The position numbers and the translations under genes were made by a program. Under the pieces are notes generated by a model. The model was given only the letters and a program-made list of their open reading frames with translations, ran no database searches and was not told the DNA's origin. From Nissolia schottii (Eukaryota; Streptophyta; Magnoliopsida; Fabales; Fabaceae), in the NCBI GenBank assembly GCA_003254905.1, contig QANU01012207.1:538607-602606 (forward strand): DNA of 64,000 nt, in the 5' to 3' direction. Positions 10,815 through 22,711 of this stretch are shown in pieces (the first letter of the stretch is position 1; the number at the start of each line of letters is the position of its first letter).

Positions 10815-11960
10815 TTACACATTTGGAAGTGGAGGTGCTTCAGCGGCTTTGTTTACTTCAATGTCTTCCGTCTGGCGCTGTACCTGCAAAACAGGGAAAT
10901 TGTTATCTTCTTCCTCAGAGGTTTCTGATTCGTCACTGGTCTCTGGGCTAGAGTAGTCAATGCCGAATACTGTGTGGCCATCTGCTTCTTCCTGTTCATC
11001 ATACCAGGACTCTACGTCCTCATCATCTTCAAGATCAAGAGTTTTGACCAAGCGGATTGCTTTTTCTTTCTTGTTAGGACACTGTTTCGAGAAATGGCCC
11101 TGCTTTCCACAGATGAAGCATCTTCGGACATTTTTTCCTCTGAAGGTTTTCTTCTTAAAAAACTTTACCTTCTTCATTTTCTTGGGGAAGGCTCTATTTT
11201 TCTTCTTTTTGAGGAAAGGCTTAGTTTTGCAGTCGCAGCTTTTGTCTTTACACTTAATCTCCAGGTATTTCTTTTGGCAGTTCTTGGAAAACTTCTTTCG
11301 GTTGAGGAGGAGATTTTCAAACAACTTTCTTTGGCCGCAAACTTTGTCTAGAGCGGATCCGCAGGTCTGCTGGATTTCTCCTAAGGACATCTGGGTGATA
11401 TCCTTCTGCAGGGCTGCTACCATGCGGTGTATTTCCTCCTGGAGTTCTTCTGGCAAGGAACTAACATAAGTTCTTTTCAAGCTAGGATCACTGTAGCCAT
11501 TAAGTAGATAGAATCTTTGGGCCATCCTCTTGTAATGGCGTTCAATATCCTGTCGTTTGAGGGAACAACACTTCATTTCAAAATATTCCCTTCTAAGTTC
11601 CTTGGTTGAGAGGGTGCTGTCTCCAATAAACTCTTGGTGGAGTACTGCAATTACTTCATCTACAGAGACCCTATGGAATTGGTCTTGTTTTACTGCTCCA
11701 AGACTTTGATACCACTCTTTCAAAACTCCTGTCATGTGAGCACAGAATTCCTCAATGACTTTGTATCTGTATGCATCTGCATGGACCAGCTTTGCATCCA
11801 TCCATGCTCTGAAATCGAGGAGCCTCTTTTTCTATTGTGACGGAGGAATGTCATCAATAGTGAACAGTGATGCTCCTGAAGGAAGAGGAGTAACAACTTC
11901 TTGTGGGTTCAAGGTGGCGGCCTTTTGGTCCTCAATGTTGATGGATGTGCTCATCAGAAT
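10815..11960 (-). pseudogene. Endogenous pararetrovirus: coat protein with CCHC zinc knuckle
   Basis: The region is bounded by in-frame stops: TAA at 11961-11963 upstream and TAA at 10815-10817 downstream, with a further TAG at 11832-11834. The N-terminal part resembles retroviral capsid-like folds (helical, with GVLKEWYQSLG). A strongly basic Lys-rich stretch leads into CFICGKQGHFSKQC, a perfect CX2CX4HX4C knuckle, and then an acidic tail (DLEDDEDVESW.., SDESETSEEE). Capsid, basic box, zinc knuckle and acidic tail is the known order in caulimovirid coat proteins, which bind the pregenomic RNA. Confidence 0.8.
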
Positions 11961-12919
11961 TTAGGAGATATCTGCATATTCATTTTCACTTTCTGTTTCT
12001 GAGACCTCTGTCATAGTAGAAACCATCATGGCCTCAGTCTCAGGAGGAGACGTACTAGACGATTCTGTCATTGGCTTCTTTGTGGTTGGCGCTGCCGCTT
12101 TCGTGGCTTCTTCTGACCGTTCGGCAACTTCTTTTCTTTTCTGAGGGCCCATTTCTCCAAAGAAGGTTGTTTTCTGAGGTCTAATATGTGGAGTTAAGAG
12201 TGGAGGTGGTTCATAGGCTGGGTGAGGTTTTTGTCCGGGAAAAAGGAAAGGCTTTGGTGGAGGTGTAAAGTATGGGTCATATTCTTCAATTTTTCTGGGC
12301 TGGAGGTTTTCAACATGTCTTTGTAATTCATCAAACTGGCGATGGAGTCGTGATAACTCTCTTTCCTTTTGGTCGAAGACCTTATCATAGATGTTTTTGC
12401 TGGGAAGTTGTCTTACTTCCACTTCTAGGACTTCAATCCTAGCCTTAGTTTCATTGTAATACTTATGCATCTTTGCAGACAGGACTTCTAGCTTCTTGTC
12501 GACTGATTCTGCCATATTTTCAACTTGGTCGTCGATCTTTTTAGAAGCTTATTTTGGGCCAGGGAATTTTCAGTCTGCTAGTTTAGAACCTCTTCGGCTT
12601 GAGAAACCGCTTTAAGCTTTCCGTCAGGGTTAACCTCGGTTTGTTGGACAAAGGGTTTAGTTTGAATTTTTGTAACAGGGTTTGTTCTCTTCTCAAGAGA
12701 AGGAAACTGGTCATCGTAAGATGAAGAGGAGGTGGCAAACATCATGCATGGTATTTCCTGGGACGGAGTTGGCCTCGAAGGCTTTTCTTTATATGAGTTA
12801 CTACATGACGTTGTAGGTGGCCATGTAATTAGATCTGGATCATTTGGAGAAGGTGGATACTTTTCTTTCTTCAAGATCCTCAATCCCTCCTTGTATAAGG
12901 GCAAAGGTTCCTCCTTTTT
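11961..12919 (-). pseudogene. Endogenous pararetrovirus: coiled-coil/linker region
   Basis: Between the movement and coat regions lie two pieces: 12578-12919 in the movement-protein frame, closed by TAG at 12578-12580, and 11961-12515 in the frame of the downstream proteins. The switch of frame occurs at a run of T/A near 12538-12548 and is best explained by a single-base indel. The second piece starts with a predicted coiled coil (heptad-like NETKARIEVLEVEVRQL and DELQRHVENL) followed by a Pro-rich stretch. Coiled coils are common in virion-associated proteins of this family. The exact role here is inferred. Confidence 0.65.
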
Positions 12920-14194
12920 CTAGATACCGACCCAAGGGCCCTGTTCCGGTTTTGGTCTCCTGAAAGGAGGCATAGGCTTGCATGATTTCCTGGTTCTTCT
13001 CTGTCGCCTAGAGATTCTCCAGCCAGGTTCCTCATCATCATCACTTCCTGCTTCATCACAGCTGCAGTCGGAGTCGCACATCTCAGGTGCAACGTCCCAA
13101 GGAAAATGGCCATTCATCTTATCTGAGTAGATAAGATGTCCATCTGCTTCTACCGCATAGACTGGCATGTCTGTCTCAGCTTCTCCCAGGGAGATCATCA
13201 TTGTATGGAAAACGGGAGAGCCAGTCCCGCTGGATGAGGACTCATCCTGGGGCTTGAGGATCGTTTTTACTGCTCCGGTTGCGGTTCTGCTGTAACTGTA
13301 GTCCGTTGAGACAACAGGCTTAAAGTTCTGCTTATAGGTTTCGTACCCAGTTACCCACTCCATGGGCATAAGCTTATGTAATTCTTCTTTTGGTAATTGC
13401 TTGGGTACTTGGATGATTGAAGGTAGCTTTTCATCCATATCTGCTACGATCATCATGGTGTGGTTATGATACTCTTTTGCTGTGGGCAGGTCAAAGCAAT
13501 GATCCTGCAGCCGGTATATCAGCTGGTGAGCTAATGTTGCCGATAGGGCTGGTATGTCCTGTTTGGCTCCAGTGATCTGTATCTGGACTTTGAACCTTCT
13601 TGGCAAGGTGGGATCCTTCAGCTGCACGTTGAAGAAAGGAAACATGGTTAACACCACGCTGCCTGCGTTCAGGGTAGTTATGACTGTTCCGATCACAGCA
13701 TGCTCATACTCCACGAAAGTAGAGTCAAGCAAAGTAACTCGGGCCGTGACAGGAAGAGCCTTTCTTCCATGAAGGGTAAGAACAAGCCTTACAGCTCCCA
13801 GATGGAGCGCAACATACCCTTCTTGTCTCCAGAGTTTGATGAGATCAGGGCTGATCTCAAGGTCCACATACTGTTCTGCCTGAGTGGCTACTAGAGAGCA
13901 GTGGTCCAACCGTGTGGTTTGGATGTATTCTTTTACTTCCAGGCGTGGAGTGGAGATCAACTTTCTCCAAGGCCAGTTAAAGTTGGACTTATGTCGGCGG
14001 AATACGTTATAGGGGCTGAGGAGAGGAGGTAGGACAGATTCTACCTGAGCTCCGGGTGGAACATGGGAATATTCTATAAGGTTATCGATCTTTGAGGCTA
14101 AGGTCTTTTTACATGATTCTGGAAGATCTGGAATGGAGAGTTTTGAGGTTAAAGATACAGGGGCAAGCGGTTGGGAGGCGTTTGTATTTTCCAT
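12920..14194 (-). pseudogene. Endogenous pararetrovirus: movement protein (30K superfamily)
   Basis: A 424-codon open stretch starts at the first ATG of the polyprotein (14192-14194) and ends at TAG 12920-12922, after which the same frame continues. The central ~200 residues have the 30K-like beta-rich pattern, with LVLTLHGRKALPVTARVTLLD and a later hydrophobic block (AVIGTVITTLNAGSVVLT). The C-terminal part is acidic. Movement proteins of this superfamily form tubules or modify plasmodesmata for cell-to-cell spread. The position at the N-terminus of the polyprotein is as in petuviruses. The internal reading is undamaged. Confidence 0.75.
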
Positions 14195-14222
14195 GATTGG
14201 TTGGTTCTTCCTTACTCACCGT

Positions 14223-14399
14223 CATTCCAATATCTATCATGCACCCTTAATTTTGGAAAGAGAAAAGAAAGTGAGATTGCGTTAACTCTATAACAAAGCA
14301 CAAATAAAGATAAAATATGAGTTCTAAGTTCAATTCATACATAATACATACATCATTCCAAGTTCACAATCAAACACACTAAAAAAAAAGAAAATATAA
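14223..14399. other. Flank between the pararetrovirus and the Mutator-like element
   Basis: AT-rich non-coding sequence with no recognisable viral or transposon content. Its last bases (14400-14409, AATATTAAAC) are the left target duplication of the next element. Confidence 0.5.
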
Positions 14400-14410
14400 A
14401 ATATTAAACG

Positions 14411-16231
14411 GTTAATTAAGTTTTTAGCCCCTGTAAAATTAAAAAGTTTCATTTTAGTCCCTCAGTAAAATTTTTAGTCCCTGTAAAATTTGGAAGTTTG
14501 ATTTTGGTCCATGTGGATATTTGGGGTTGATGGGGATGATGTGGCCGTTAACGGCGATGACGTGGCGTGCCACGTGAACTCGCCACGTGGCATAACCCGG
14601 GTTTTATTTTGTTTGACCCATGACCCGATCTGAATATGGATCTGACCTTACCCGGTTTGGTTTAAAAAAAAATCCAATTTGAAATCCCCAAAATCTACCC
14701 ACCCCTAAAATCTGAAATCCCCAATTCACCACCGTCATGCTCCTGCCTCTCTGCTCCTCTCCATTTACCCCAAACAACCACCGTCATCTTCTCTACCTCA
14801 CGTCTCAAACCAAACCTTTCATGATGAGACCACACAGATATCAGCGCAAGCTCAAGGCCACATTGCTGACCCTTGATGCTCTCGTTGATGATGCCTAAAA
14901 GATGCAGTTCACAGGAGGTGGTAAAGCACAAGAAGTGGAGTCGTGGTTAAATGACGTACAAGATGCTTTTTATTATTTGGAGATGTTGCAGAAAATGAGC
15001 ACCATCAAGTCTCTGCATTTGCATTTGCAGGGACATAAGTTCTTCAAAGTCTTCATAGAAACAAAGAAGCCAGACAAGCATATCAAGGATCAAATCCGCG
15101 ACACAGTGGAGAGGTTAGAAGCTCTGATGAGAAAGAAGGAGTTGAAGAAGTTGATTAACACCCAGATCTGAAATCTAACACACATAAAATCCCAGATCTG
15201 ACAAAAAATCCTAGTTTTGAAGTAAAAATTCATCACATGAATGCTCCGATTTTGGTTGTGCATTAATGGAAGTCGTGGGGGTTGTAACACCCTAGCTAGC
15301 TAGTCTACGCTTAAGTCGCAAACTTGCTTACTTGTTATCTGCTTTGGTTGGGATAGTACTTAGTCCTAATTAAACGTTTGAAAGTATAGTTGCTTGGAAA
15401 ATACGGACCCATTTTAAACTTTATTTTATATACCTTATGGTATAAAGTGGAGCCTTGTATTCGTAGAACATGTAATGCGAATAGTAATGTAACATGTTTA
15501 ATTGACATTTGAAGGGATAACAACAAATAAACCTAGTATCAATCATTGGTCCATGTCATATATTCACAACCAGATACACATGTACTATCATAGCTGTCAC
15601 GTACAAATATTTAACACAAAAGTAGTACTATCACATAAAGTCTACTAAGTACAAGCCTATTCTTCGGCCTCTTCCTTTGGGTACTGCTCCTCCTCGTTCT
15701 GTCCGACTTCTTGCTCCACCTCGAACCCTGGAGTCATGAATAAGTGGGGTGAGAACATAGCGCTCTCAGTAGGAAACCATGGGATCTAGGTATTGCATTT
15801 CTCACTTATGATCCAGGCCGCTCAGGGATCTGTAAGTGTTACAGTTATACTCAGTCCTACTAGTTATTAATGTCCTTACTAAGCTTGAGCAGCTTTATCT
15901 ATATTTCTAGGTGTCTGGGGAACCTATACTTTCATTAACTATGTCATCTGTTTTCTAATCTAACTCCTAAATCATATATTGTCACATAATTCACATAGCT
16001 ACGCTACTGTAGTAAAATCCTCATTTTCTGAAAACCATTTTATCTACAAGTTTCAGCTGGCCTCCATTTATAACCGTGCCCATTTTAATTATAAGTTTCA
16101 GCTGGCATCCACGTATAGTTCTGCTCTATAAGGCTGTCCTTACAAGCAGTTATGCCCTCGTCCCTTGTAGCTGCGGCCACACCGCTACAACCACACTTAC
16201 AGCTCGCATCGTGGCGGCCAGGTCGCGCTAA
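14411..16231. repeat. Direct duplication, copy 1 (probable assembly duplicate)
   Basis: These 1,821 bp recur as 16233-18053 at an offset of exactly 1,822, with only about three differences seen by eye (for example 14510 region gatattt/gatgttt). The copies meet at a single N (16232). The unit runs across three unrelated boundaries (MULE end, NLR fragment, start of a solo LTR), so no single transposition event explains it. Confidence 0.85.
14821..15171 (+). pseudogene. NLR coiled-coil (Rx N-terminal) domain fragment inside the MULE
   Basis: In one frame this encodes a KLKATLLTLDALVDDA..KMQF block, then VESWLNDVQDAFYYLEML, and later KHIKDQIRDTVERLEALMRKKEL. This order matches the N-terminal four-helix coiled-coil domain of plant CC-NBS-LRR receptors (RPP13-like/RGA-like). 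A TAA at 14896-14898 interrupts the domain after DDA, and the reading ends at TGA 15169-15171, before any NB-ARC P-loop. It is therefore a captured, broken fragment rather than a gene. Its position between MULE termini supports transduplication. Confidence 0.72.
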
Positions 16232-19200
16232 NGTTAATTAAGTTTTTAGCCCCTGTAAAATTAAAAAGTTTCATTTTAGTCCCTCAGTAAAATTTTTAGT
16301 CCCTGTAAAATTTGGAAGTTTGATTTTGGTCCATGTGGATGTTTGGGGTTGATGGGGATGATGTGGCCGTTAACGGCGATGACGTGGCGTGCCATGTGAA
16401 CTCGCCACGTGGCATAACCCGGGTTTTATTTTGTTTGACCCATGACCCGATCTGAATATGGATCTGACCTTACCCGGTTTGGTTTAAAAAAAAATCCAAT
16501 TTGAAATCCCCAAAATCTACCCACCCCTAAAATCTGAAATCCCCAATTCACCACCGTCATGCTCCTGCCTCTCTGCTCCTCTCCATTTCCCCCAAACAAC
16601 CACCGTCATCTTCTCTACCTCACGTCTCAAACCAAACCTTTCATGATGAGACCACACAGATATCAGCGCAAGCTCAAGGCCACATTGCTGACCCTTGATG
16701 CTCTCGTTGATGATGCCTAAAAGATGCAGTTCACAGGAGGTGGTAAAGCACAAGAAGTGGAGTCGTGGTTAAATGACGTACAAGATGCTTTTTATTATTT
16801 GGAGATGTTGCAGAAAATGAGCACCATCAAGTCTCTGCATTTGCATTTGCAGGGACATAAGTTCTTCAAAGTCTTCATAGAAACAAAGAAGCCAGACAAG
16901 CATATCAAGGATCAAATCCGCGACACAGTGGAGAGGTTAGAAGCTCTGATGAGAAAGAAGGAGTTGAAGAAGTTGATTAACACCCAGATCTGAAATCTAA
17001 CACACATAAAATCCCAGATCTGACAAAAAATCCTAGTTTTGAAGTAAAAATTCATCACATGAATGCTCCGATTTTGGTTGTGCATTAATGGAAGTCGTGG
17101 GGGTTGTAACACCCTAGCTAGCTAGTCTACGCTTAAGTCGCAAACTTGCTTACTTGTTATCTGCTTTGGTTGGGATAGTACTTAGTCCTAATTAAACGTT
17201 TGAAAGTATAGTTGCTTGGAAAATACGGACCCATTTTAAACTTTATTTTATATACCTTATGGTATAAAGTGGAGCCTTGTATTCGTAGAACATGTAATGC
17301 GAATAGTAATGTAACATGTTTAATTGACATTTGAAGGGATAACAACAAATAAACCTAGTATCAATCATTGGTCCATGTCATATATTCACAACCAGATACA
17401 CATGTACTATCATAGCTGTCACGTACAAATATTTAACACAAAAGTAGTACTATCACATAAAGTCTACTAAGTACAAGCCTATTCTTCGGCCTCTTCCTTT
17501 GGGTACTGCTCCTCCTCGTTCTGTCCGACTTCTTGCTCCACCTCGAACCCTGGAGTCATGAATAAGTGGGGTGAGAACATAGCGCTCTCAGTAGGAAACC
17601 ATGGGATCTAGGTATTGCATTTCTCACTTATGATCCAGGCCGCTCAGGGATCTGTAAGTGTTACAGTTATACTCAGTCCTACTAGTTATTAATGTCCTTA
17701 CTAAGCTTGAGCAGCTTTATCTATATTTCTAGGTGTCTGGGGAACCTATACTTTCATTAACTATGTCATCTGTTTTCTAATCTAACTCCTAAATCATATA
17801 TTGTCACATAATTCACATAGCTACGCTACTGTAGTAAAATCCTCATTTTCTGAAAACCATTTTATCTACAAGTTTCAGCTGGCCTCCATTTATAACCGTG
17901 CCCATTTTAATTATAAGTTTCAGCTGGCATCCACGTATAGTTCTGCTCTATAAGGCTGTCCTTACAAGCAGTTATGCCCTCGTCCCTTGTAGCTGCGGCC
18001 ACACCGCTACAACCACACTTACAGCTCGCATCGTGGCGGCCAGGTCGCGCTAAACCTGAAGGGTATCACCTGAAGGGTCTTGACCCCGTAGTTCTCACCA
18101 ACCATGACCGAGTTGACCATCCTATGATGGCGGTGGGGTCAGACATATGACTCGACCGGGACTTAGACCTTCCCCAAAAACTGAGCCTATGCCCTTTTAA
18201 AGGGGGTTCTTTCATCATCATCATCATCATCATCATGTGCATAGTTTGATCCTTGATGCAACAGTTCATATGTATAATAAACACAGTTCATCATGATCTT
18301 TAAACAATCATATTCACAGTAGTATCATCGCCTTCATTATATATTTCATCATATCAAACAATCATCGTATAAGCACAATTCAATATGTCATACCATCATC
18401 TTCATCGTACATCACATCATATAACGTATAACACCAATCACATACTATCACTAACTTCACATATAAGAACATAATCTCATGTCTTAAACATAACAAACGT
18501 AAACCAAGCAACTAGCAAAGCAGAGGTTTGGTTTCTGTCAGAAATTAGCAATCATCAACCGGAGAGGTCCAAGACCTTACCCCAAGGTTTTTGATAGTCC
18601 TAAGATCATTTCTCATGTCTAAAATTCCAAATTCTGACCTCAGTATTGCAAAATTTCACTTTTACCCATTTTTTCAAAATTACCATTTCGCCCCCGTAAA
18701 CGCCCTGTTTTCTTTAGAATTTTTGTTCTCAAAAACCCGATGGACTCCAGACTTGCCCTTAAGGTTTTTGATAGTTCTAAACTCATATTTTCTGAAAACA
18801 AACCCAGTTTTTCAGCCCAAACATGTGAAAATCCTGTTTTGCCCTTTTTGTCATAAAAACCCCATTTTCTGCCTGTTTGCTGAGAAATTTATCGAGGACT
18901 CCAAAAATTATAAAACTTGACATCCCCACTCAATTTTTCGTGTAGAATCCAAAAATAAACTTCATTTTTCAAGATAAAAATCCCAGCATACAGTTCTTGA
19001 TAAAAACGTGATATAGTTCCGTTTACCGCTTAGGCTTTCCTAACTTTTGACAGAAGTACAGACAGTACCAACAGATCCAGACAATCATCAACGATATATA
19101 TATACATCAAAGTCACATAAAAGGAATCCTAACCACAGGTATTTCTAGCACAAAACACAGCTCAACACATCTTAAATCACATAGACAGTGATTATGTCGG

Positions 19201-20044
19201 TTTACCCATGTTTATGCACTTGCTACAGCCAGTTTGTGCAGAATCCCGCTTTGCTCGGTTATACCCAAGCTCTTAACCTTAGAATAGATGTATAAGAGAG
19301 TCCTCCAAGATGCTAGAAGAATTTGTGAGGTTAGGGTTTAGGAAGCTTAAGTTAGGTCTTATGAGGAAAAGTCTTTGTGTTAAGGTTTTTAGACAGTAAA
19401 ACGACTGAATGTGAAATTGGACAGAGTTTGGCCAAGGTTTCCAATTTTTCACTCAAAATTCTGATTTTGGGAGGTATTTATAGGCCTTGGGCCGAATTTT
19501 GCCTTCCCAAAATGCCCTTGGGCATAATTTACCAAAATACCCTTGCTTATGTCATGCATGACCTAATCACCACCATGAGTCATCTTTGGCTCTTTGACTA
19601 GGCCATTTGGCCCTCCTCCTAACCGTGCATTGCTTTGTGTCTTGGCCACCTTTTGTGGCCAAGAATTAACGGGCTCTGACAGATCAATTTTGATAAGGTT
19701 TTTCTCGTTTCCGGTCCTGGTACTTCGCGTACGGCTGTTCTAAAAATATTCTGATCACGTCCTTATGATCCCTTAATTTTCCTAAGTAATATTCTAGCTT
19801 TATTTAGGTATTTATAAATTCTCGTCTGTATTCGTACCCTTTACAAATACTTTAAACGCGCTGTTACGCTCTGACGACAATAAGGGTTCGTTCTAGTGTC
19901 TATAGAATTTTAAGAAAACGACCAGGATTTTTCCTACAGAAAATCTTAATCCCAAGAGTTCCTAATTCCAATGGTTCATCCAAACATAGATATCTCTACG
20001 TATTTATCTAGCGAGATTTTGTAAGGAAAGAACGGGATGTTACA
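15283..20044 (-). mobile_element. Solo LTR of a Ty3/gypsy element (chromovirus-like)
   Basis: It starts TGTAACACCC and ends GGGATGTTACA, with a perfect 5-bp duplication GGGGT (15278-15282 and 20045-20049). No coding internal region is present. Once the 1.82-kb duplicate is discounted, the LTR is about 2.94 kb, nearly the length of the related LTR at 37406-40370 (2,965 bp), which has the same ends. The orientation is taken from that relative, whose polypurine tract lies on its right. The LTR contains a short (TCA)n run at about 18212-18236. The 109-codon frame at 18591 is an incidental open stretch. Confidence 0.85.
16233..18053. repeat. Direct duplication, copy 2 (includes second NLR fragment at 16643-16993)
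   Basis: This is the second copy of the 1.82-kb unit, beginning immediately after the N at 16232. It repeats the MULE left end, the NLR coiled-coil fragment (16643-16993, same internal TAA) and the first 949 bp of the solo LTR. Sequence then continues without a seam into the remainder of the LTR. Treat it as redundant unless long reads span it. Confidence 0.85.
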
Positions 20045-20197
20045 GGGGTCAAGAGAATGAGACAAAGAAGCAGATCTGGTAGGGAGAGAGGACGAGGCGG
20101 CAGGAGGAAGGGAAGTGGCGGAAGAGGGAGGAGGCGACGGTCGTGCCACCCCTGTTGGTTGCCTCTCTGTCGTCGTCATGCGCCGCCCCTCTGTGCA

Positions 20198-21777
20198 TGA
20201 TGAGTGCATTTTCCACCCTATTTTACTATCCTATAAATGAACAAATGCATACTAAAATGTGTGTTTTTAATACCTAATTGATATGTTTTGCACATTATCT
20301 TTTTATGTAAGGAATTGAGAAAAAAGTAAGATTAGGCATTAATTTACTCTTAAAATTTAATATCTCTTTTGGAGTTTTCTATTTTGAATTGCAGGAAATA
20401 AATGTTCAAAAAGGATCACTGAAGATAAGAAGAGAAGCTTTGGAAAAAGGACAAAAAGAGGAAAATCAAGAAGCAACATCGCTCAGCGCATAAGCAACAA
20501 ACGCTCAGCAGTGAGCATGGAAGCGCTCAGCGAAGCTGAAGGAATCGCTCAACGATACTGAACAAATCGCTCAGTGATGAACCCCTAGCCGCTGAGCGAA
20601 AGTACCAACTTGCACTGGCTCATTTAATGCGCCAGCCTGGAGCCAGCTCAGATTTCAGCGCCGCCCTGCAAAAGCTGACCGGAGCATTTAATGAAGCCGC
20701 GTAAGCCGCCAAGATTGACTTAGCCGCTCAGCGCCACCGCCGAACCGCTTAGCGATAAGCCTCAACCGCTCAGCGACGGTGCTAAACCGCTGCGCGGTCC
20801 TGTCGAACTTAGGCCTATAAATAGGAGGCCAAGGCTCTCATTTTTCCATCATCTTCCCACCACTCATCCAAGTTCTCCTAGCCCAAGAACTCTCCCTTTT
20901 CCTTTCATATTTCTTCACTTTTTACATTTTATTTCAAGCACTTTAGGTTTATGTTAGTAAGTGCTTTGTTAGAAGTCCTTTTCTTCCAAGAATTGTAGCG
21001 AAGCTCTGCCAAATTTAATCCAGGTTCTATTGTTCTAATCTTCCACTTTCATTTACGCTTTCCTTCTCTTCATTTATGCTTTCCTTCTCTTTATTTATTA
21101 TGAGTTTTCATTCTCCAATCATGGAGGAGTAATTTCTTAATATCTTGCATGCGGTAACGCTAGACTAAAGATTAATTTGAGGTCTTGCGCTTAATGATTA
21201 TGCATGAATTGTTCCACCCTTAATTAATGATATAGCAATTGCATGTTGATAGTTAAGGCTAAATCTAAGTTAATGAATCTTGACGATTGTATGATTTATT
21301 AAACTATGATTAAGGAACTATTGGAGAACTAATCAGATTTGATTAGGTTGTGCAATTGGCGCTTAATTAATATGGGTTTTAATGCTGAGATCTTGGTTTT
21401 AATACCTGTATTAATAAATGCTTAGGGGATTGACGATCGTAGTTTCTTAAGTGAATTGCATATTAGTTAGAGATTTTAACTAATAAACAACATCTCCTTC
21501 CATGAATAATTAATTAGGAACCGATGAGAATTAATCCTTGATTTAGAAATGCCGTATGCCGGATATTGCTTTTATCATTGTGTTTTACTCTCGTTTTAAT
21601 CTCTTTTAAATTCATCAAACAAAACCCCCCGATTTACTTAACTATTAATTGGTTCTAAATTGCTTCTTTGGGAAACGACCTAGGTTAACCCCCTTTACTA
21701 CGTTCTCGGGGTTTTCTTGGTTTATAAATTATTATTTGATCGCGCACTAAAATCTAACGACGTTTTGGTGAGCGTCA
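20198..21777 (+). repeat. 5' LTR of the Athila-type element
   Basis: U3 contains ten copies or near-copies of CGCTNAGCG between 20480 and 20796, followed exactly 18 nt later by the TATA box CTATAAATA (20815-20823). A pyrimidine-rich likely leader starts soon after (TTTTTCCATCATC). The LTR end TTTTGGTGAGCGTCA abuts the primer-binding region. Confidence 0.88.
20815..20823 (+). promoter_or_regulatory. LTR TATA box with upstream CGCTNAGCG array
   Basis: GCCTATAAATAGGAGGCC is the core promoter. The same core occurs in the 3' LTR (36426-36434) and, on the minus strand, in the nested relative (30597-30605). Initiation about 25-35 nt downstream is expected from plant promoters. Confidence 0.7.
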
Positions 21778-21780
21778 TAT

Positions 21781-21798
21781 TTGGCGCCGTTGCCGGGG
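21781..21798 (+). other. Primer-binding site, tRNA-Asp
   Basis: TTGGCGCCGTTGCCGGGG lies three bases after the 5' LTR. Its reverse complement, CCCCGGCAACGGCGCCA, is the 3' end of plant tRNA-Asp(GUC) including CCA. This is the standard first-strand primer of Athila-lineage elements. Confidence 0.9.
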
Positions 21799-22285
21799 AA
21801 GCAATTTAGCCAAACTCTTTTCCTCTCTCTCTCTCTTTCTTTTTCCCTTTTGTTGTTTAGTTTTAGTTCCCATGTATGACTCGCTCCTTACCTGATCTTA
21901 CCTTAGCTAATTTTGATCCTGAGATTGAAAGAACGCTAAGGAGAATTAGGAGAGAAGAGAGGCTACGAAGGGAACCCCCTGTTACTAGTGATAATACTAT
22001 TCCTGTGACACCCTGCCCAGACTTGGGGCCAGTAGGCAGCCCCTGACTATTCTTATGAGCCATCCGGTGTAGTTTTCCCTGACGATGCCATGGACTTTGA
22101 AATAAAGTCCAAATTTTTACATCACTTACCCAAGTTTCATGGTTTGCCATCGGAAAACCCACACCGCCATCTCAAGGTGTTCGTGATGACATGTAATACC
22201 ATGAGATCTCAGTCCGCCACACCTGACTTGGTAAAGCTTAAAGGTTTTCCATTCTCTCTGGAAGGCGCGGCCCGTGACTGGTATT

Positions 22286-22710
22286 ACAGTATCCCTCACC
22301 AGGCAGTAAACAGTTGGCTGGGTTTGAAGAAGTTGTTCCTTGAAAAGTACTTCCCAGCTAGCAGAGTGTCTGCTGTACGGAAAGAAATTTCTGGAATCCA
22401 ACAGAGGCCTGATGAGACCTTAGGAGAATATTGGGAGAGATTCCAAAGTTTGTGCGACATGTGTCCTCACCATGGGTTCACTGTCGTACAACTCTTGGAG
22501 CACTTCTATGAAGGTCTTAGCCTCATGGACCGGAAATGGATAGATTCCGCTGTCGGTGGTATTTTAAAGAACAGGAAAACACTAGAAGAGGATAGACAGT
22601 TGATCAGTGAAATGGCTGATCATTCCAGATACGAGATGCGAGCAAACCGGCATACCAGAGGAGCATATGAAGTTTATGTTGACCGCCCAAACAATGAGTT
22701 CGTGTCTCTT
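22286..22710. repeat. Direct duplication in gag, copy 1
   Basis: These 425 bp recur at 22712-23136 (offset 426) with about eight single-base differences, joined by one N at 22711. Each copy ends with the same TGTCTCTT. The position of the N exactly at the seam points to two overlapping contig ends or haplotypes that were not merged. Confidence 0.8.
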
Positions 22711-22711
22711 N

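Larger units (their letters stand above)
7190..14222 (-). mobile_element. Endogenous pararetrovirus (Caulimoviridae, petuvirus-like), near genome length
   Basis: Read on the minus strand, the order is movement protein, coiled-coil linker, coat protein with CCHC knuckle, aspartic protease, reverse transcriptase, RNase H, a C-terminal extension, then a non-coding region with a TATA box. There is no integrase and no LTR, which separates it from Ty3/gypsy. One frame of roughly 2,130 codons spans everything apart from one frameshift, matching the single-polyprotein layout known for petuviruses. Florendoviruses, the other common endogenous group, usually split off a second ORF. The ~7.0 kb span is close to a whole genome. 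Limits are approximate: protein homology stops at 14194 and the leader fades out near 7190. Several nonsense changes and one indel mean this copy cannot make its polyprotein. Confidence 0.85.

Noticed and set aside
10960..11469. 169-codon Phe/Ser-rich plus-strand frame
   Set aside because: Antisense shadow of the Lys-rich coat-protein region.
18212..18238. (TCA)n run as a CRISPR-like or regulatory array
   Set aside because: Simple trinucleotide microsatellite within an LTR.
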